A stretch of 32,321 bases of DNA. Source: CADCVW01 sp035644935. GTDB taxonomy: Bacteria > Pseudomonadota > Alphaproteobacteria > Sphingomonadales > Sphingomonadaceae. Below, piece after piece: positions 15,241 to 22,802 of this stretch. The notes beneath the pieces were generated by a model. The model did not search any database, had not been told where the DNA came from, and saw nothing but the letters and a program-made list of their open reading frames with translations. The position numbers and the translations under genes are program-made. The DNA lies in the NCBI GenBank assembly GCA_035644935.1, contig DASQNO010000100.1, positions 1 to 32,321 on the forward strand, written 5' to 3'. The stretch's first letter is position 1. Each line of letters begins with the position of its first letter.

Positions 15241-15276
15241 CCTGTCTGGGAGCGGGGACCGTCCCCGCTCGACAGG
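15241..15276. repeat. Nested inverted repeat upstream of the 54-residue gene
   Basis: GAGCGGGGAC (15250-15259) and GTCCCCGCTC (15261-15270) are perfect arms separated by one base; outside them CCTGTC (15241-15246) pairs with GACAGG (15271-15276). Together 16 base pairs. It begins 10 bases from the small gene's start codon and could be an operator or a translation-controlling RNA hairpin. Confidence 0.6.
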
Positions 15277-15485
15277 CGCCCGGCAGACCGGCGCTCGGCC
15301 GCGGTCACCTCGGCGGCGTCAGCCAGAGAGGCCGCAAGCTTTGCTTAGCGGACCCCTTGAGGGTTGATCGTGGAAGGATACACGGCGGCAGAGGATCAGC
15401 GCCAACGAGAGCGGAAACGGCTGCCGAAACCGAAACTGTAAAGATGCTCGGAGCAGCTCGATCTGCTCGCAACGGAGCAAAAGCA

Positions 15486-15773
15486 ATGAAAACGAGAGTT
15501 GGACCAAGTGTCGTGCGCGTGAGCGTTCGTCCGTCAAATCGCGGCAGGTTCTTCCTGCTCGATATCGCGCGCCGCCAAGTCGATCACCTTGGACCCTACG
15601 GCATCAAAGCCAAGCGCGGCCAGACAGACGAACGGTTTAGGGAGCGTGGCTACATTCGCCTCGTCTTCCCGAACCACGCGCTGGCGAAGCGTTACGTGCA
15701 GCGCGTTGAGCGGCTGGGCGAACCTGCCGTGCGTTGTCGCTTAATGCGCAATGCGAACCGTTACCGACGGTAG
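15486..15773 (+). CDS. Small basic protein of unknown function
   Basis: 95 residues from ATG at 15486, 10 bases after CGGAG. The frame stays open further upstream to 15357, but those residues look non-coding. The protein is strongly basic (RPSNRGRFFLLDIARRQVDHLGPYGIKAKRGQTDERFRERGYIRLVF) and ends RNANRYRR, so nucleic-acid binding is possible. I recognise no family. It is one of few plus-strand genes in this block and shares a terminator hairpin with the convergent DUF2493 gene. Base composition is slightly lower in GC than its neighbours. Confidence 0.5.
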   Translation: MKTRVGPSVVRVSVRPSNRGRFFLLDIARRQVDHLGPYGIKAKRGQTDERFRERGYIRLVFPNHALAKRYVQRVERLGEPAVRCRLMRNANRYRR

Positions 15774-15782
15774 CGGCTGAAA

Positions 15783-15810
15783 GAAGGGCGGCGCTTACGC
15801 GCCGCCCTTC
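15783..15810. terminator. Bidirectional terminator overlapping the DUF2493 stop codon
   Basis: GAAGGGCGGCGC (15783-15794) pairs perfectly with GCGCCGCCCTTC (15799-15810); the four-base loop TTAC contains the TAA stop of the minus-strand gene. On the minus strand the hairpin is followed by TTTC. It serves both convergent genes. Confidence 0.7.
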
Positions 15811-16715
15811 CGGAAGTCGAACAACGGGATCCCTAGTTTGCGCGCCTTGTCAGCCAGGTTGTCGTTGATGCCGTTGCCGGGGAACACGATGACGCCAATC
15901 GGCAGCACGTCCAACATGGCGTCATCGCGCTTAAACGGTGCGGCCTTGACGTGCTTCGCCCAGTCGGGCTTGAAGGCGACCTGAGCAACCTTGCGGCTGT
16001 CGGCCCAGCAGGCGGCGATGCGCTCGGCACCGGTCGGCGATCCACCATGTAGCAAAACCATGTCGGGGTGCTTGGTGTGTACCCGGTCGAGCGCGGCCCA
16101 GATCGCGGTCGTGTCGTTGCATTCTCGGCCACCGGTGAAAGCGATCTTTGCTCCGGCGGGAAGCATCACCTCGGTCTCGGCCCTGCGTCTGGCGGCGATG
16201 AAGTCCCGGCTGTCGACTACCGCGGAGGTGAGCGCCTTGCGGTTGACGAGGGATCCGTGGCGGGGCTGCCAGGCGGAGCCGACGTGCGTGCGGTAGAGGT
16301 CGGCGGCGGTGTCGCGCATCAACTCGTGCGCGTTGCGGCGTTCGATGAGCGTCAGTCCCTGAACCAGGAGCTGTTCCAGTTCGACTGAACGCACCTCCGA
16401 ACCGTCCTGTTCACGCTGGCTGCGGCGCTGCTCCTGCTCGTTGTCGTCCAGCTCTCGTTCGACGCGCTCGGCGGCGCGGTGGAATAGGTTGACCGTGCCC
16501 CAGAGCAAGTCGTCTAGATCGGGTTCGAGCCGGGTGTCCTCAAGCGTGGAGACCAGGGCGTCGAAGATGTCCGCGATCGCGCCGGTGACGCGTTCGCCCT
16601 CAGGCAGCGGGCGGGGGTCAGGCTCGTTCTGGAAGGGACGGAAGCCGTAGAGCTGAAGCTCGGCCAGGATGGCGGCGGTCGAGGACTCGGCGTGGGGTTC
16701 GTCGTGGTCGGTCAT
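15795..16715 (-). CDS. DUF2493 / SLOG-family protein
   Basis: 306 residues from ATG at 16715. The C-terminal half (about 190-306) is a Rossmann-like SLOG/DUF2493 domain: IAFTGGRECND gives the nucleotide-binding first loop, LLHGGSPTGAERIAACWA the second conserved GGSxxGAE motif, and IGVIVFPGNGINDNLADKARKLGIPL the end. Such domains bind nucleotides or nucleotide-derived ligands. The N-terminal 190 residues are acidic and helical, with EQEQRRSQREQDGSE likely a flexible linker or coiled coil. Proteins of this length and layout are common in the accessory block of sphingomonad elements and plasmids. Their exact role is unknown. A structured leader (copy B) lies about 127 bases upstream. Confidence 0.85.
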   Translation of the reverse strand: MTDHDEPHAESSTAAILAELQLYGFRPFQNEPDPRPLPEGERVTGAIADIFDALVSTLEDTRLEPDLDDLLWGTVNLFHRAAERVERELDDNEQEQRRSQREQDGSEVRSVELEQLLVQGLTLIERRNAHELMRDTAADLYRTHVGSAWQPRHGSLVNRKALTSAVVDSRDFIAARRRAETEVMLPAGAKIAFTGGRECNDTTAIWAALDRVHTKHPDMVLLHGGSPTGAERIAACWADSRKVAQVAFKPDWAKHVKAAPFKRDDAMLDVLPIGVIVFPGNGINDNLADKARKLGIPLFDFRKGGA

Positions 16716-16841
16716 GGTGGCGTCGCTCCGGTTCGCGGCCGCGCCTCTCGCGGCCTTCCTGGGCGCCGAAGAGCGGGGGCGGGACGGGCTTGCACCGCGG
16801 GTCTCCTCGCGGCCGAAGCGTAGCGGAGGACGGCGAAGGAC

Positions 16842-16888
16842 GGCTTTCTTCTCTCGCGAGGAGCCGCCTAGCGGCGGGGAAGAAAGTC
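16842..16888 (-). ncRNA. Structured leader element, copy B (upstream of DUF2493)
   Basis: GGCTTTCTTC (16842-16851) pairs with GAAGAAAGTC (16879-16888), with one G-T or G-C change at the end. Inside are the self-complementary CTCGCGAG (16853-16860) and the hairpin GCCGC-CTA-GCGGC (16863-16875). See copy A at 14063-14113 for the covarying second hairpin. Flanks GGAGGACGG on one side and CCGTTGC-CGGCC on the other are also shared. Confidence 0.55.
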
Positions 16889-17000
16889 AGCCGCAGCCGT
16901 TGCCGGCCCGGCCCGGCTCCGGTCCGATCGCCCCTCTCGGAAGGCCGAAGGCGCGGCTCTCCCGTGCCGGTGCGTGCGCCTGGGTCTCCGACACGAGCCG

Positions 17001-18065
17001 CTACGCGACCGCAGTCCTCCGCGCCGGCTTCGCCGAAGCTACAAAGCGCTCGACGTCCTCGGGGGCGAGCTGCACCCGCAAGTGCGCCGAAAGCGCGGCG
17101 GCTCCGAGTTGCCGCAGGTCGTCGTTGAAGTCCCCAAGCTGGGCGTCAAGCATGAGCGGCTCGATCCCGGCCTCGCGTGCTCTGGTGGCCAGCATGTCCG
17201 CCGCCCACCGTCCGGCATCGTCGAGTTCGCGAGCGACGTAGAGCCTTCGCAGCGTCGGTTGGAGCTGCAGGGCGGCTAGGTGCGCGGCCGAGAGTGCGGC
17301 GACTGCAGGGAGCGTGGTCAGAACCTGCCTCAACGACAGCATGGTCTCGACACCTTCGCCGGCTGCTAACACGTCGGTTGCGACGCCGAACCGAACGCCG
17401 TGCCCGAGCAGCTGACCCATGGCGCGCCGCGGTGAGGCGACCGGGGCTTTGTCGGTGCCCGATGGGTCGAGCCAGGTCCTGTGTGCGCCGGTCACGGTGC
17501 CGTCTAGGTCGGTGACGGCGGCGATCAGAGCGGGCCAGCCTTCGCGCCCGGGCGCCTCGCCATCTTCGGGGCGGTAGAAGCAGTGTGGGTGGAAGCGGAG
17601 CGCTCCAGTGCCGCTGAGATCGGTCAGGCAACGCCGATGCAGATAGGTCTCAGCCAACGTGCCCCGGATCCACTTCGACATGCCGAAAAGTCGCCGCGCG
17701 GCCTCCGGTGAGCCGGTCGGCACAGGTAAAACCGGCGTTCGCGAGATCGGCTCCGGGTCGGGCAATGACAGGAAGCGTCGGGCCTCATCGAGCACGTCGG
17801 GCAGGTCGGTCAGGCGCTGGTTAGCGGCGATAAGGTCGAGCAGGTCACCATGCTCACCCGTAGCGGCGTCGGTCCACTTTCCAGCGGTGCCCTTGCCCGA
17901 CTCCGGCCCGGTTAAACGGACGTAGAGGCTACGCCCGGCGGAGTTCTCAACGTCGCCGACGAGCCAGTAGTGGCCGTGTCGGCGCCCGTTGGAGAGGTAG
18001 TGGCGGCACACCGCCTCGGCGTTCTGAGCCAAGCGACGCGCCAGGTCGGATGCGTGTTCGCGCAT
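17001..18065 (-). CDS. Toprim-domain protein (primase-like)
   Basis: 354 residues from ATG at 18065, preceded by AAGGTG; the frame stays open to 18200 but that part overlaps a terminator hairpin. The N-terminus (MREHASDLARRLAQNAEAVCRHYLSNGRRHGHYWLVGDV) resembles the DUF7146/zinc-ribbon-like region of element-borne primases. GKWTDAATGEHGDLLDLIA follows, and the Toprim domain starts near residue 235: DVLAAGEGVETMLSL holds the conserved Glu and LYVARELDDAG the Asp-Asp pair. Toprim proteins of this type are thought to prime or process the transferred strand. The gene follows the ParB-like gene after a terminator. Confidence 0.85.
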   Translation of the reverse strand: MREHASDLARRLAQNAEAVCRHYLSNGRRHGHYWLVGDVENSAGRSLYVRLTGPESGKGTAGKWTDAATGEHGDLLDLIAANQRLTDLPDVLDEARRFLSLPDPEPISRTPVLPVPTGSPEAARRLFGMSKWIRGTLAETYLHRRCLTDLSGTGALRFHPHCFYRPEDGEAPGREGWPALIAAVTDLDGTVTGAHRTWLDPSGTDKAPVASPRRAMGQLLGHGVRFGVATDVLAAGEGVETMLSLRQVLTTLPAVAALSAAHLAALQLQPTLRRLYVARELDDAGRWAADMLATRAREAGIEPLMLDAQLGDFNDDLRQLGAAALSAHLRVQLAPEDVERFVASAKPARRTAVA

Positions 18066-18087
18066 GATGCACCTTGGCATGAAGAAA

Positions 18088-18123
18088 GGGCCCGCCGTCG
18101 CCCTTGGTGGGAACGGCGGGCCC
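18088..18123 (-). terminator. Rho-independent terminator after the ParB-like gene
   Basis: GGGCCCGCCGT (18088-18098) pairs with ACGGCGGGCCC (18113-18123). On the minus strand the hairpin is followed by TTTCTTC. It lies 24 bases beyond the ParB-like stop codon and 22 bases before the Toprim start, so it separates or attenuates the two transcripts. Confidence 0.75.
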
Positions 18124-18147
18124 TCGGGTGAGCAGGCAGGGACGGAC

Positions 18148-20316
18148 CTACTCGGCCGCGTAGGCGTAGGGGGCGTCGGCCTCCGCGACGTGCTCATCAT
18201 CGGCGAGATCGTCGTTTTCGCCCATGGCCGGTTCGCCGCCGTCTGCCGCCGTTTCTTCGCCGGAGGGTTCCTCTCCGGTTTCGATCACCGCGCCAGGCGA
18301 GACGATCGGCTCCGCCTCGACCGGGCTGGGCAGTTCGCGACCCGGCGTGCGCAGCGGCTCGGGGAGCCAGCCCGTGCCGACGAGCAAGCCTTGCGCCCGC
18401 TCGGCCATTTCGCCCTTCTTCAGGTGGTCGATGGCTTGCGCCTGCCGCTCGCCCCGGGCCTCGCGAACCGCAGCGACGATGCGGGCCTTGGTGACCCGGC
18501 CAAGGAAGTTGTCCACGGTCGGGCTCCAGCCCGCGCCCGCTATGTCGAGGTCGACCGCCGCCGCCAGCCGGTCGGCGTGCGCGAGCGCACGGGGCCGGCG
18601 GTTGTAGGCGTCGTAGGTCGCGTTCACCGACATGGCGACGCAGTGCGCGAACAGATGCTGCCGGGTGTCGTGATCGAAGCCGACGAGCTTGTCCCACAGC
18701 GCCTCCGGCTCCTTGGGCAGCGCCGCCGCCCATGCCTCGTGCCGCCGGTCCACGGACTTGGCCGAAGCCGTGTCGGCGAGCCCGGGCGCCTGGTGCGCAA
18801 AGCCGACGCTCTTGGCTTCGATCTCAACACAGCTGTCGAGCGCGTAGCTGTAGAACCGCCGAAGCACGAGCGCGTGCAGGCAGGCCAGGAAGGCCACGTG
18901 CGGGTTGGTGCCCAGAGCATCCCTGAGCGCGACGGTGCGGTGGGCGGTCAACTCGGCGAGCAGCCGGTCGGGGATCGGGCGCATGCCTTCGTCCTCCTCC
19001 GGCTCAGGCGCGACCGACGGCTCGGTGCTCACCGTGGCCCCCCTGGTGTCATCGCCGTCGATGCGAGCGGCAATGTGCTCGACCGCTCGCCCGTAGGCTT
19101 CGCTCATCTCCGGCGTGGCTTCCACTTCGGGCACGGGCGGTTCGTCCGCGGGCCGGACGTAACCGCGATCCACGCGGAGCCGCCCGTCCGGGCCAATGCT
19201 GACGAACGCTCCCGCGCTCACGACCTCGGCCGGGTCGAACATGACGGGGCCATTGTCGAGCTCCTCCAGCGCCGTCTCGATCTCGCCCAAACGCTGGTCC
19301 GCTTCGTCCGAAAGCTCCTCGGCCGCCGCGAACTCGCTCTCAATCCGCTCCTGCTCGGTGATGAGCGCGTCACGCGCGGCCTCCTGCTCGGGCGTCAGCG
19401 GAGTCTGCTCGCCCACGAGCCGGCGCAGTCCGTAGAGGTGGGCGTAAGGCAGGTCGACGAACGTCTCGACCCACTTGAACCCCTCGGCCGCGACCTCGTC
19501 CGCTGCCTCGCGCAGCTTCTCGGCCACCAGCATGTCGAGCAAGCCCGCGTCCTGCAGCCAACCGCCATCGTCCGATTGGAAGAGGTCGTTCAGCACCTCG
19601 CCTCCGGCCTCGACATAAGCGTCGATCCCGACGAACTGCGCCCGCTTGTCCGACGCGCGAACGGCGCCTTCGGTCAGCATGCGCCGGATCTCGTAGGGCT
19701 GCTTCGAGTAGTGCCGCTGCAGCGCCTCCCACACCTGCTCTTGGCGCTGGTGGTCAGGGTTGACCGTGAACGCCATCAACTGGTCGAGCGTGATGCCGTC
19801 CTGGGCGTAGACGTCGAGCAGCGCGGGACTGACCGCCGCCAAGCGGAGCCGCTGCTTCACGACCGCAACCGACACGAAGAACGCGGCCGCGATCTCCTCC
19901 TCGCCCATGCCCTTCTCGCGCATGGCCTGGAAGGCGCGAAACTGGTCGAGCGGATGCAAAGGCGCACGCTGGACGTTCTCGGCGAGGCTGTCCTCCTCGG
20001 CCAAGCCTTCCGTACGCACGATGCAGGGAATCGGCGCGTTCTTCGGCAGACGCTTCTGCTTGGCGAGCAGCTCCAGCGCGCGGAAGCGGCGGCCACCGGC
20101 CGGCACCTCGTACATGCCGGTCTCCTGGCCGGCCTCGTCGACGACGGCGCGGACGGTGAGGGACTGGAGCAGGGTGCGCCGGGCGATGTCCTCGGCGAGC
20201 TGCTCGATTGCGACGCCGGCTTTCACCTGACGGACGTTGGACTGGGACAGCACGAGCTTGTCGAGTGGGATCGCACGCTGCTCGCTCAAGCTGATCTTCA
20301 GTTGGGCCTTGGCCAT
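18148..20316 (-). CDS. Large ParB-like nuclease/partition-domain protein
   Basis: 722 residues from ATG at 20316. Residues about 15-120 are a ParB N-terminal domain (IPLDKLVLSQSNVRQ, then YEVPAGGRRFRALELLAKQ and the CxVR / AEENxQR-like motif SLAENVQRAPLHPLDQFRAF). Residues about 130-200 hold the ParB helix-turn-helix (MGEEEIAAAFFVSVAVVKQRLRLAAVS). The middle (330-460) is Glu-rich. The C-terminal part is peculiar to these element-borne ParB-like proteins, which are longer than true ParB (about 300). No ParA gene is beside it, so plasmid-type partition is unlikely; a DNA-binding role in element maintenance is more likely. Its leader shares a conserved structure with the DUF932 gene upstream. 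Confidence 0.88.
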   Translation of the reverse strand: MAKAQLKISLSEQRAIPLDKLVLSQSNVRQVKAGVAIEQLAEDIARRTLLQSLTVRAVVDEAGQETGMYEVPAGGRRFRALELLAKQKRLPKNAPIPCIVRTEGLAEEDSLAENVQRAPLHPLDQFRAFQAMREKGMGEEEIAAAFFVSVAVVKQRLRLAAVSPALLDVYAQDGITLDQLMAFTVNPDHQRQEQVWEALQRHYSKQPYEIRRMLTEGAVRASDKRAQFVGIDAYVEAGGEVLNDLFQSDDGGWLQDAGLLDMLVAEKLREAADEVAAEGFKWVETFVDLPYAHLYGLRRLVGEQTPLTPEQEAARDALITEQERIESEFAAAEELSDEADQRLGEIETALEELDNGPVMFDPAEVVSAGAFVSIGPDGRLRVDRGYVRPADEPPVPEVEATPEMSEAYGRAVEHIAARIDGDDTRGATVSTEPSVAPEPEEDEGMRPIPDRLLAELTAHRTVALRDALGTNPHVAFLACLHALVLRRFYSYALDSCVEIEAKSVGFAHQAPGLADTASAKSVDRRHEAWAAALPKEPEALWDKLVGFDHDTRQHLFAHCVAMSVNATYDAYNRRPRALAHADRLAAAVDLDIAGAGWSPTVDNFLGRVTKARIVAAVREARGERQAQAIDHLKKGEMAERAQGLLVGTGWLPEPLRTPGRELPSPVEAEPIVSPGAVIETGEEPSGEETAADGGEPAMGENDDLADDEHVAEADAPYAYAAE

Positions 20317-20329
20317 GGTCGTTCTCCAT

Positions 20330-20373
20330 GACGGGCCGGCTGGGAACCTCTCCCGACCCTTAAACCCGTCACG
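20330..20373 (-). ncRNA. Conserved leader RNA element 1 (ParB-like gene)
   Basis: GACGGG (20330-20335) pairs with CCCGTC (20365-20370); between them the minus-strand message carries GGGA and TCCC, a likely inner helix. The element starts 14 bases before the start codon, with the ribosome-binding site GGAGAA directly between. The copy at 21653-21697 is very similar and has the same distance. Short leaders of this kind upstream of DNA-related genes in mobile elements recall the 'radC RNA motif'; identity with it is unverified. Confidence 0.6.
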
Positions 20374-20442
20374 AAGCGCAGCGCCGCCCTCTCACTCTGG
20401 AGAGGAAGACGCCGCGAGGTTGGTGAAAGAGAAGCGACCCGC

Positions 20443-21639
20443 TCAGGCCGCCCGGTCGAGCAGCTTCTTGGCGCGGCCTTCGAGATCGAGCCGCGCGTCC
20501 TGCTGTGTTTTGCCCCGGGCGTAAGCGGTGATGCCCTGAACGAAGTCGAACACGCTTTCGGGAGGGCGACCTTCCTCGACGAGCACCGTCTCGATGATCT
20601 TTGCCGTCTCAGCCTTGCCGAACCCGCGCTTGCGCAGGAAGTCGGACCGGTCCTCGTCGGTGCGAGCGACGATGCGCTCCCGGGCTTGCCGGATGCCGTT
20701 CACGAACGGCATGGGCGAGCTGTCCGCGAAGCGGGTCAGCGCCGGCGCGGCCTCGTGCGCGAAGCGGTTGGCCGCATACTTCGAGTGACGGATGCTGATC
20801 TCCTCGAAGTCCTCGACGCCCCAGAGATTGCGGTTCTGGCAGACTGCGCGAAGGTAGAAGCTCGCCATTCCGAGGGTCTTCGCGCCCACCTCGGAGTTTT
20901 AGCAGTAGAAGCCCCGGAAGTAGAGGTCGGGCGAGCCGTCCGGCAGCCGCCCCGCTTAAATAGGATTAAGATCGTCGACCAGGAACAGGAAGACGTCACG
21001 GTCACTGGCGTAGAGCGTGGTCGTGTCGGCGGTGACATCGACGCGCGGGTTGTAGACGCCCGTCGACCAGTCGAGCACGCCCGGCACTTTCCACCGGGTG
21101 TCCCCCGTGCCGTTTCCCGCGATCTTCTGCACGGCGGCGACCAGCTCGTGGTCGTAGATGCGGCCGTAGTCGGGGCCGGTGATCGCGCGCAGCTCGACGC
21201 GGACATCGTCGGTTTCGAGCGTCTTCACCTGCTCTGCGCGGTGCGAGGTCAGCCCGTATCGCAGGTTGATACCGGCGAGAGCGGCTGGAAGCTGGCGCAG
21301 GTAGGCGGCGGGCGCGCCGACAAGGCCAGCCAGTTGGCCGAAGCTCCAGTGAGTCGGAGCGACCGACCCAGCCGAGCCGGGCAGCACGAGGGCGAGCGCC
21401 CCGGCGTTGTCGCGGCTTGCCTCGACGCGCACAGCCGCGCTCTCGACCGTGCGCGTGCGGCTCCGGTCGGCACGGCCCTTCACCGACGCCATCAACTCGG
21501 ACAGGGACAGATAACGCTCGTCCGCCGGCCGCGAGAACCACTCGGACGACACCCGCCCGATCCGCTGGCCGCGACTGACATCCGCCTTGTAGCCGCCGCT
21601 CGGCTCGCGGCGGGCGTCCAGAACCTCTAGGTTGGTCAT
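20443..21639 (-). pseudogene. DUF932 protein interrupted by two in-frame TAA codons
   Basis: The frame from ATG 21639 to 20443 would encode about 398 residues, normal for DUF932. It reads FVDDLNPI-stop, then 15 sense codons ending FRGFYC, a second TAA, then NSEVGAKTLGMASFY. Reading through both gives a continuous DUF932 sequence in one frame, so two point changes rather than an indel broke it. DUF932 proteins are phage- and plasmid-type proteins of unknown function, often next to ParB-like genes on mobile elements. N-terminal (227 residues) and C-terminal (from MGAKTLG, 148 residues) pieces could still be translated separately. TAA rules out selenocysteine. Confidence 0.8.
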
Positions 21640-21652
21640 AGCTCGTCTCCGC

Positions 21653-21697
21653 GACGGGCTGGCCGGGAGCCTCTCTCTCGACCCTCAACCCGTCACG
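21653..21697 (-). ncRNA. Conserved leader RNA element 2 (DUF932 gene)
   Basis: GACGGG (21653-21658) pairs with CCCGTC (21689-21694); both are followed by ACG. The element begins 14 bases before the DUF932 start, exactly as element 1 does for the ParB-like gene, with GGAGACGAGCT between. The two share the order GACGGG, GGGTCG, GAGAG, TCCC, GGCC, CCCGTC on the minus strand. Confidence 0.6.
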
Positions 21698-21734
21698 GCG
21701 ATAGCCGCCGATCTCTTCCTCTACGGCGGGGCGT

Positions 21735-21802
21735 TGCGGGGCGCGGCCCCGCAGAAGGGGTCGGGCGAGACTTCGGCTCGCCAGCAGGGGAAGGCATTCC
21801 CC
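21735..21802. repeat. Three consecutive perfect hairpins in the DUF932 / HEPN-like intergenic gap
   Basis: TGCGGGGC-GCG-GCCCCGCA (21735-21753), GGCGAG-ACTTCGG-CTCGCC (21764-21782) and GGGGAA-GGCA-TTCCCC (21787-21802) follow one another in 68 bases, between the divergent starts at 21639 and 21838. They may end an antisense or incoming transcript or mark the left border of the cargo inserted beside the integrase. Confidence 0.5.
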
Positions 21803-21837
21803 TCCAGGCAGTCCTAAGTGCACGCCTTGGCTCTGAC

Positions 21838-22796
21838 GTGATCCGGCCGAAAGTCCTAAACGTTCGGGCTTCGCGTGAGACTCTCGACGGAGTAGGTGGA
21901 CTTCAAACTCTCATAGTGACTTGGACGACGACCGATCTGCTCAAACTAGACGCGCGCTATGCAGCGGAAGGGGTGCACTTGCATCAGCGTCCGTTCAGAA
22001 CCGCGCTCGACATTCTCGGCCCGGCGTTCGCGATGGGCTTCGGCGGCAATCCAGATGTCGAGCGCATAATGGCTGCCTACCGCGCTCTCGTGCCGGAGGT
22101 CGACGAAAACTGGCCGGGCGCCGGCGTCGGTCTGATCGCGTCCGTAGACCGTGTCCGCAAATTCGTCCTCCCAGTGGTGTTCGGGGATCCGGGTCCCATC
22201 GAGCCGTGGCGAGGACTCGGATTCTCCAGCCCCCAGGAGTGGTGGACCTGGTGTCGCGGTGACAAAGATGTGGCGGCTGAGACGGCCTTCGGGTTCGCCG
22301 ACGTTCACGACTTCGCAAACGGGTTCGATGGACTCCGACAATCGGCGCAGGCAGCCGCAGAACTCTGGACGATGGCGCGGTCTAATCTGGAAGACGTCGC
22401 GAACGCGCTGCCGAACAGTTTCAGCATGGACTCGATCATCCAACCGATCTGCCTGACGGCGGAACTCGCGCTCAAGGGCGCGCTGGTCTGGACCGGGGTG
22501 CCGTCCAGCAGCTTAAGGGACCGAAAGGGCATGACCTTGCCAGCCTGGCCGAGCGGCTTTCCGCCAGCCGCCCGCACCGCGACGATGCTCGCGTCAGCGA
22601 GACGGTGGCGGCGTTGCCACCGTATGTCGCCAGCCGATACAGCCCCGCAGGCTTGACACGTTTGAAGGTCGTACGGCTGGCGCTTGCCACCCAGTTTGTG
22701 GCGGCGTCGAGCATCCGGCGGATCGCAACTGCTGATTTGGCGGACCAGATGGAAGCGGACGCCCACTGGCCCGGACCGCGTCGCCCGGTGATATGA
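21838..22796 (+). pseudogene. HEPN-like protein with a frameshift
   Basis: The frame opens at GTG 21838 and is coherent to about 22505. There the coding frame moves by one base (a base seems missing near GTGCCGTCC) and continues to TGA at 22794-22796. The joined protein is about 319 residues. The N-terminal 180 residues belong to no family I know (FGDPGPIEPWRGLGFSSPQEWW is its most distinctive stretch). The C-terminal part has the HEPN pattern: IIQPICLTAELALKGAL, then KGHDLASLAERL. HEPN domains are frequent in RNase toxins and defence proteins, but I do not see the RxxxxH active site. No slippery sequence is evident at the shift, so mutation or an assembly error is likelier than programmed shifting. 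Confidence 0.55.
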
Positions 22797-22802
22797 CCAC
22801 GA

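Noticed and set aside
18064..20331. A 755-codon open frame on the plus strand
   Set aside because: It is the antisense shadow of the ParB-like gene, whose minus-strand product has recognisable domains. High GC content leaves long open antisense frames.
20890..20960. Selenocysteine or pyrrolysine insertion in the DUF932 gene
   Set aside because: Both stops are TAA, not TGA or TAG, and no insertion element is seen.
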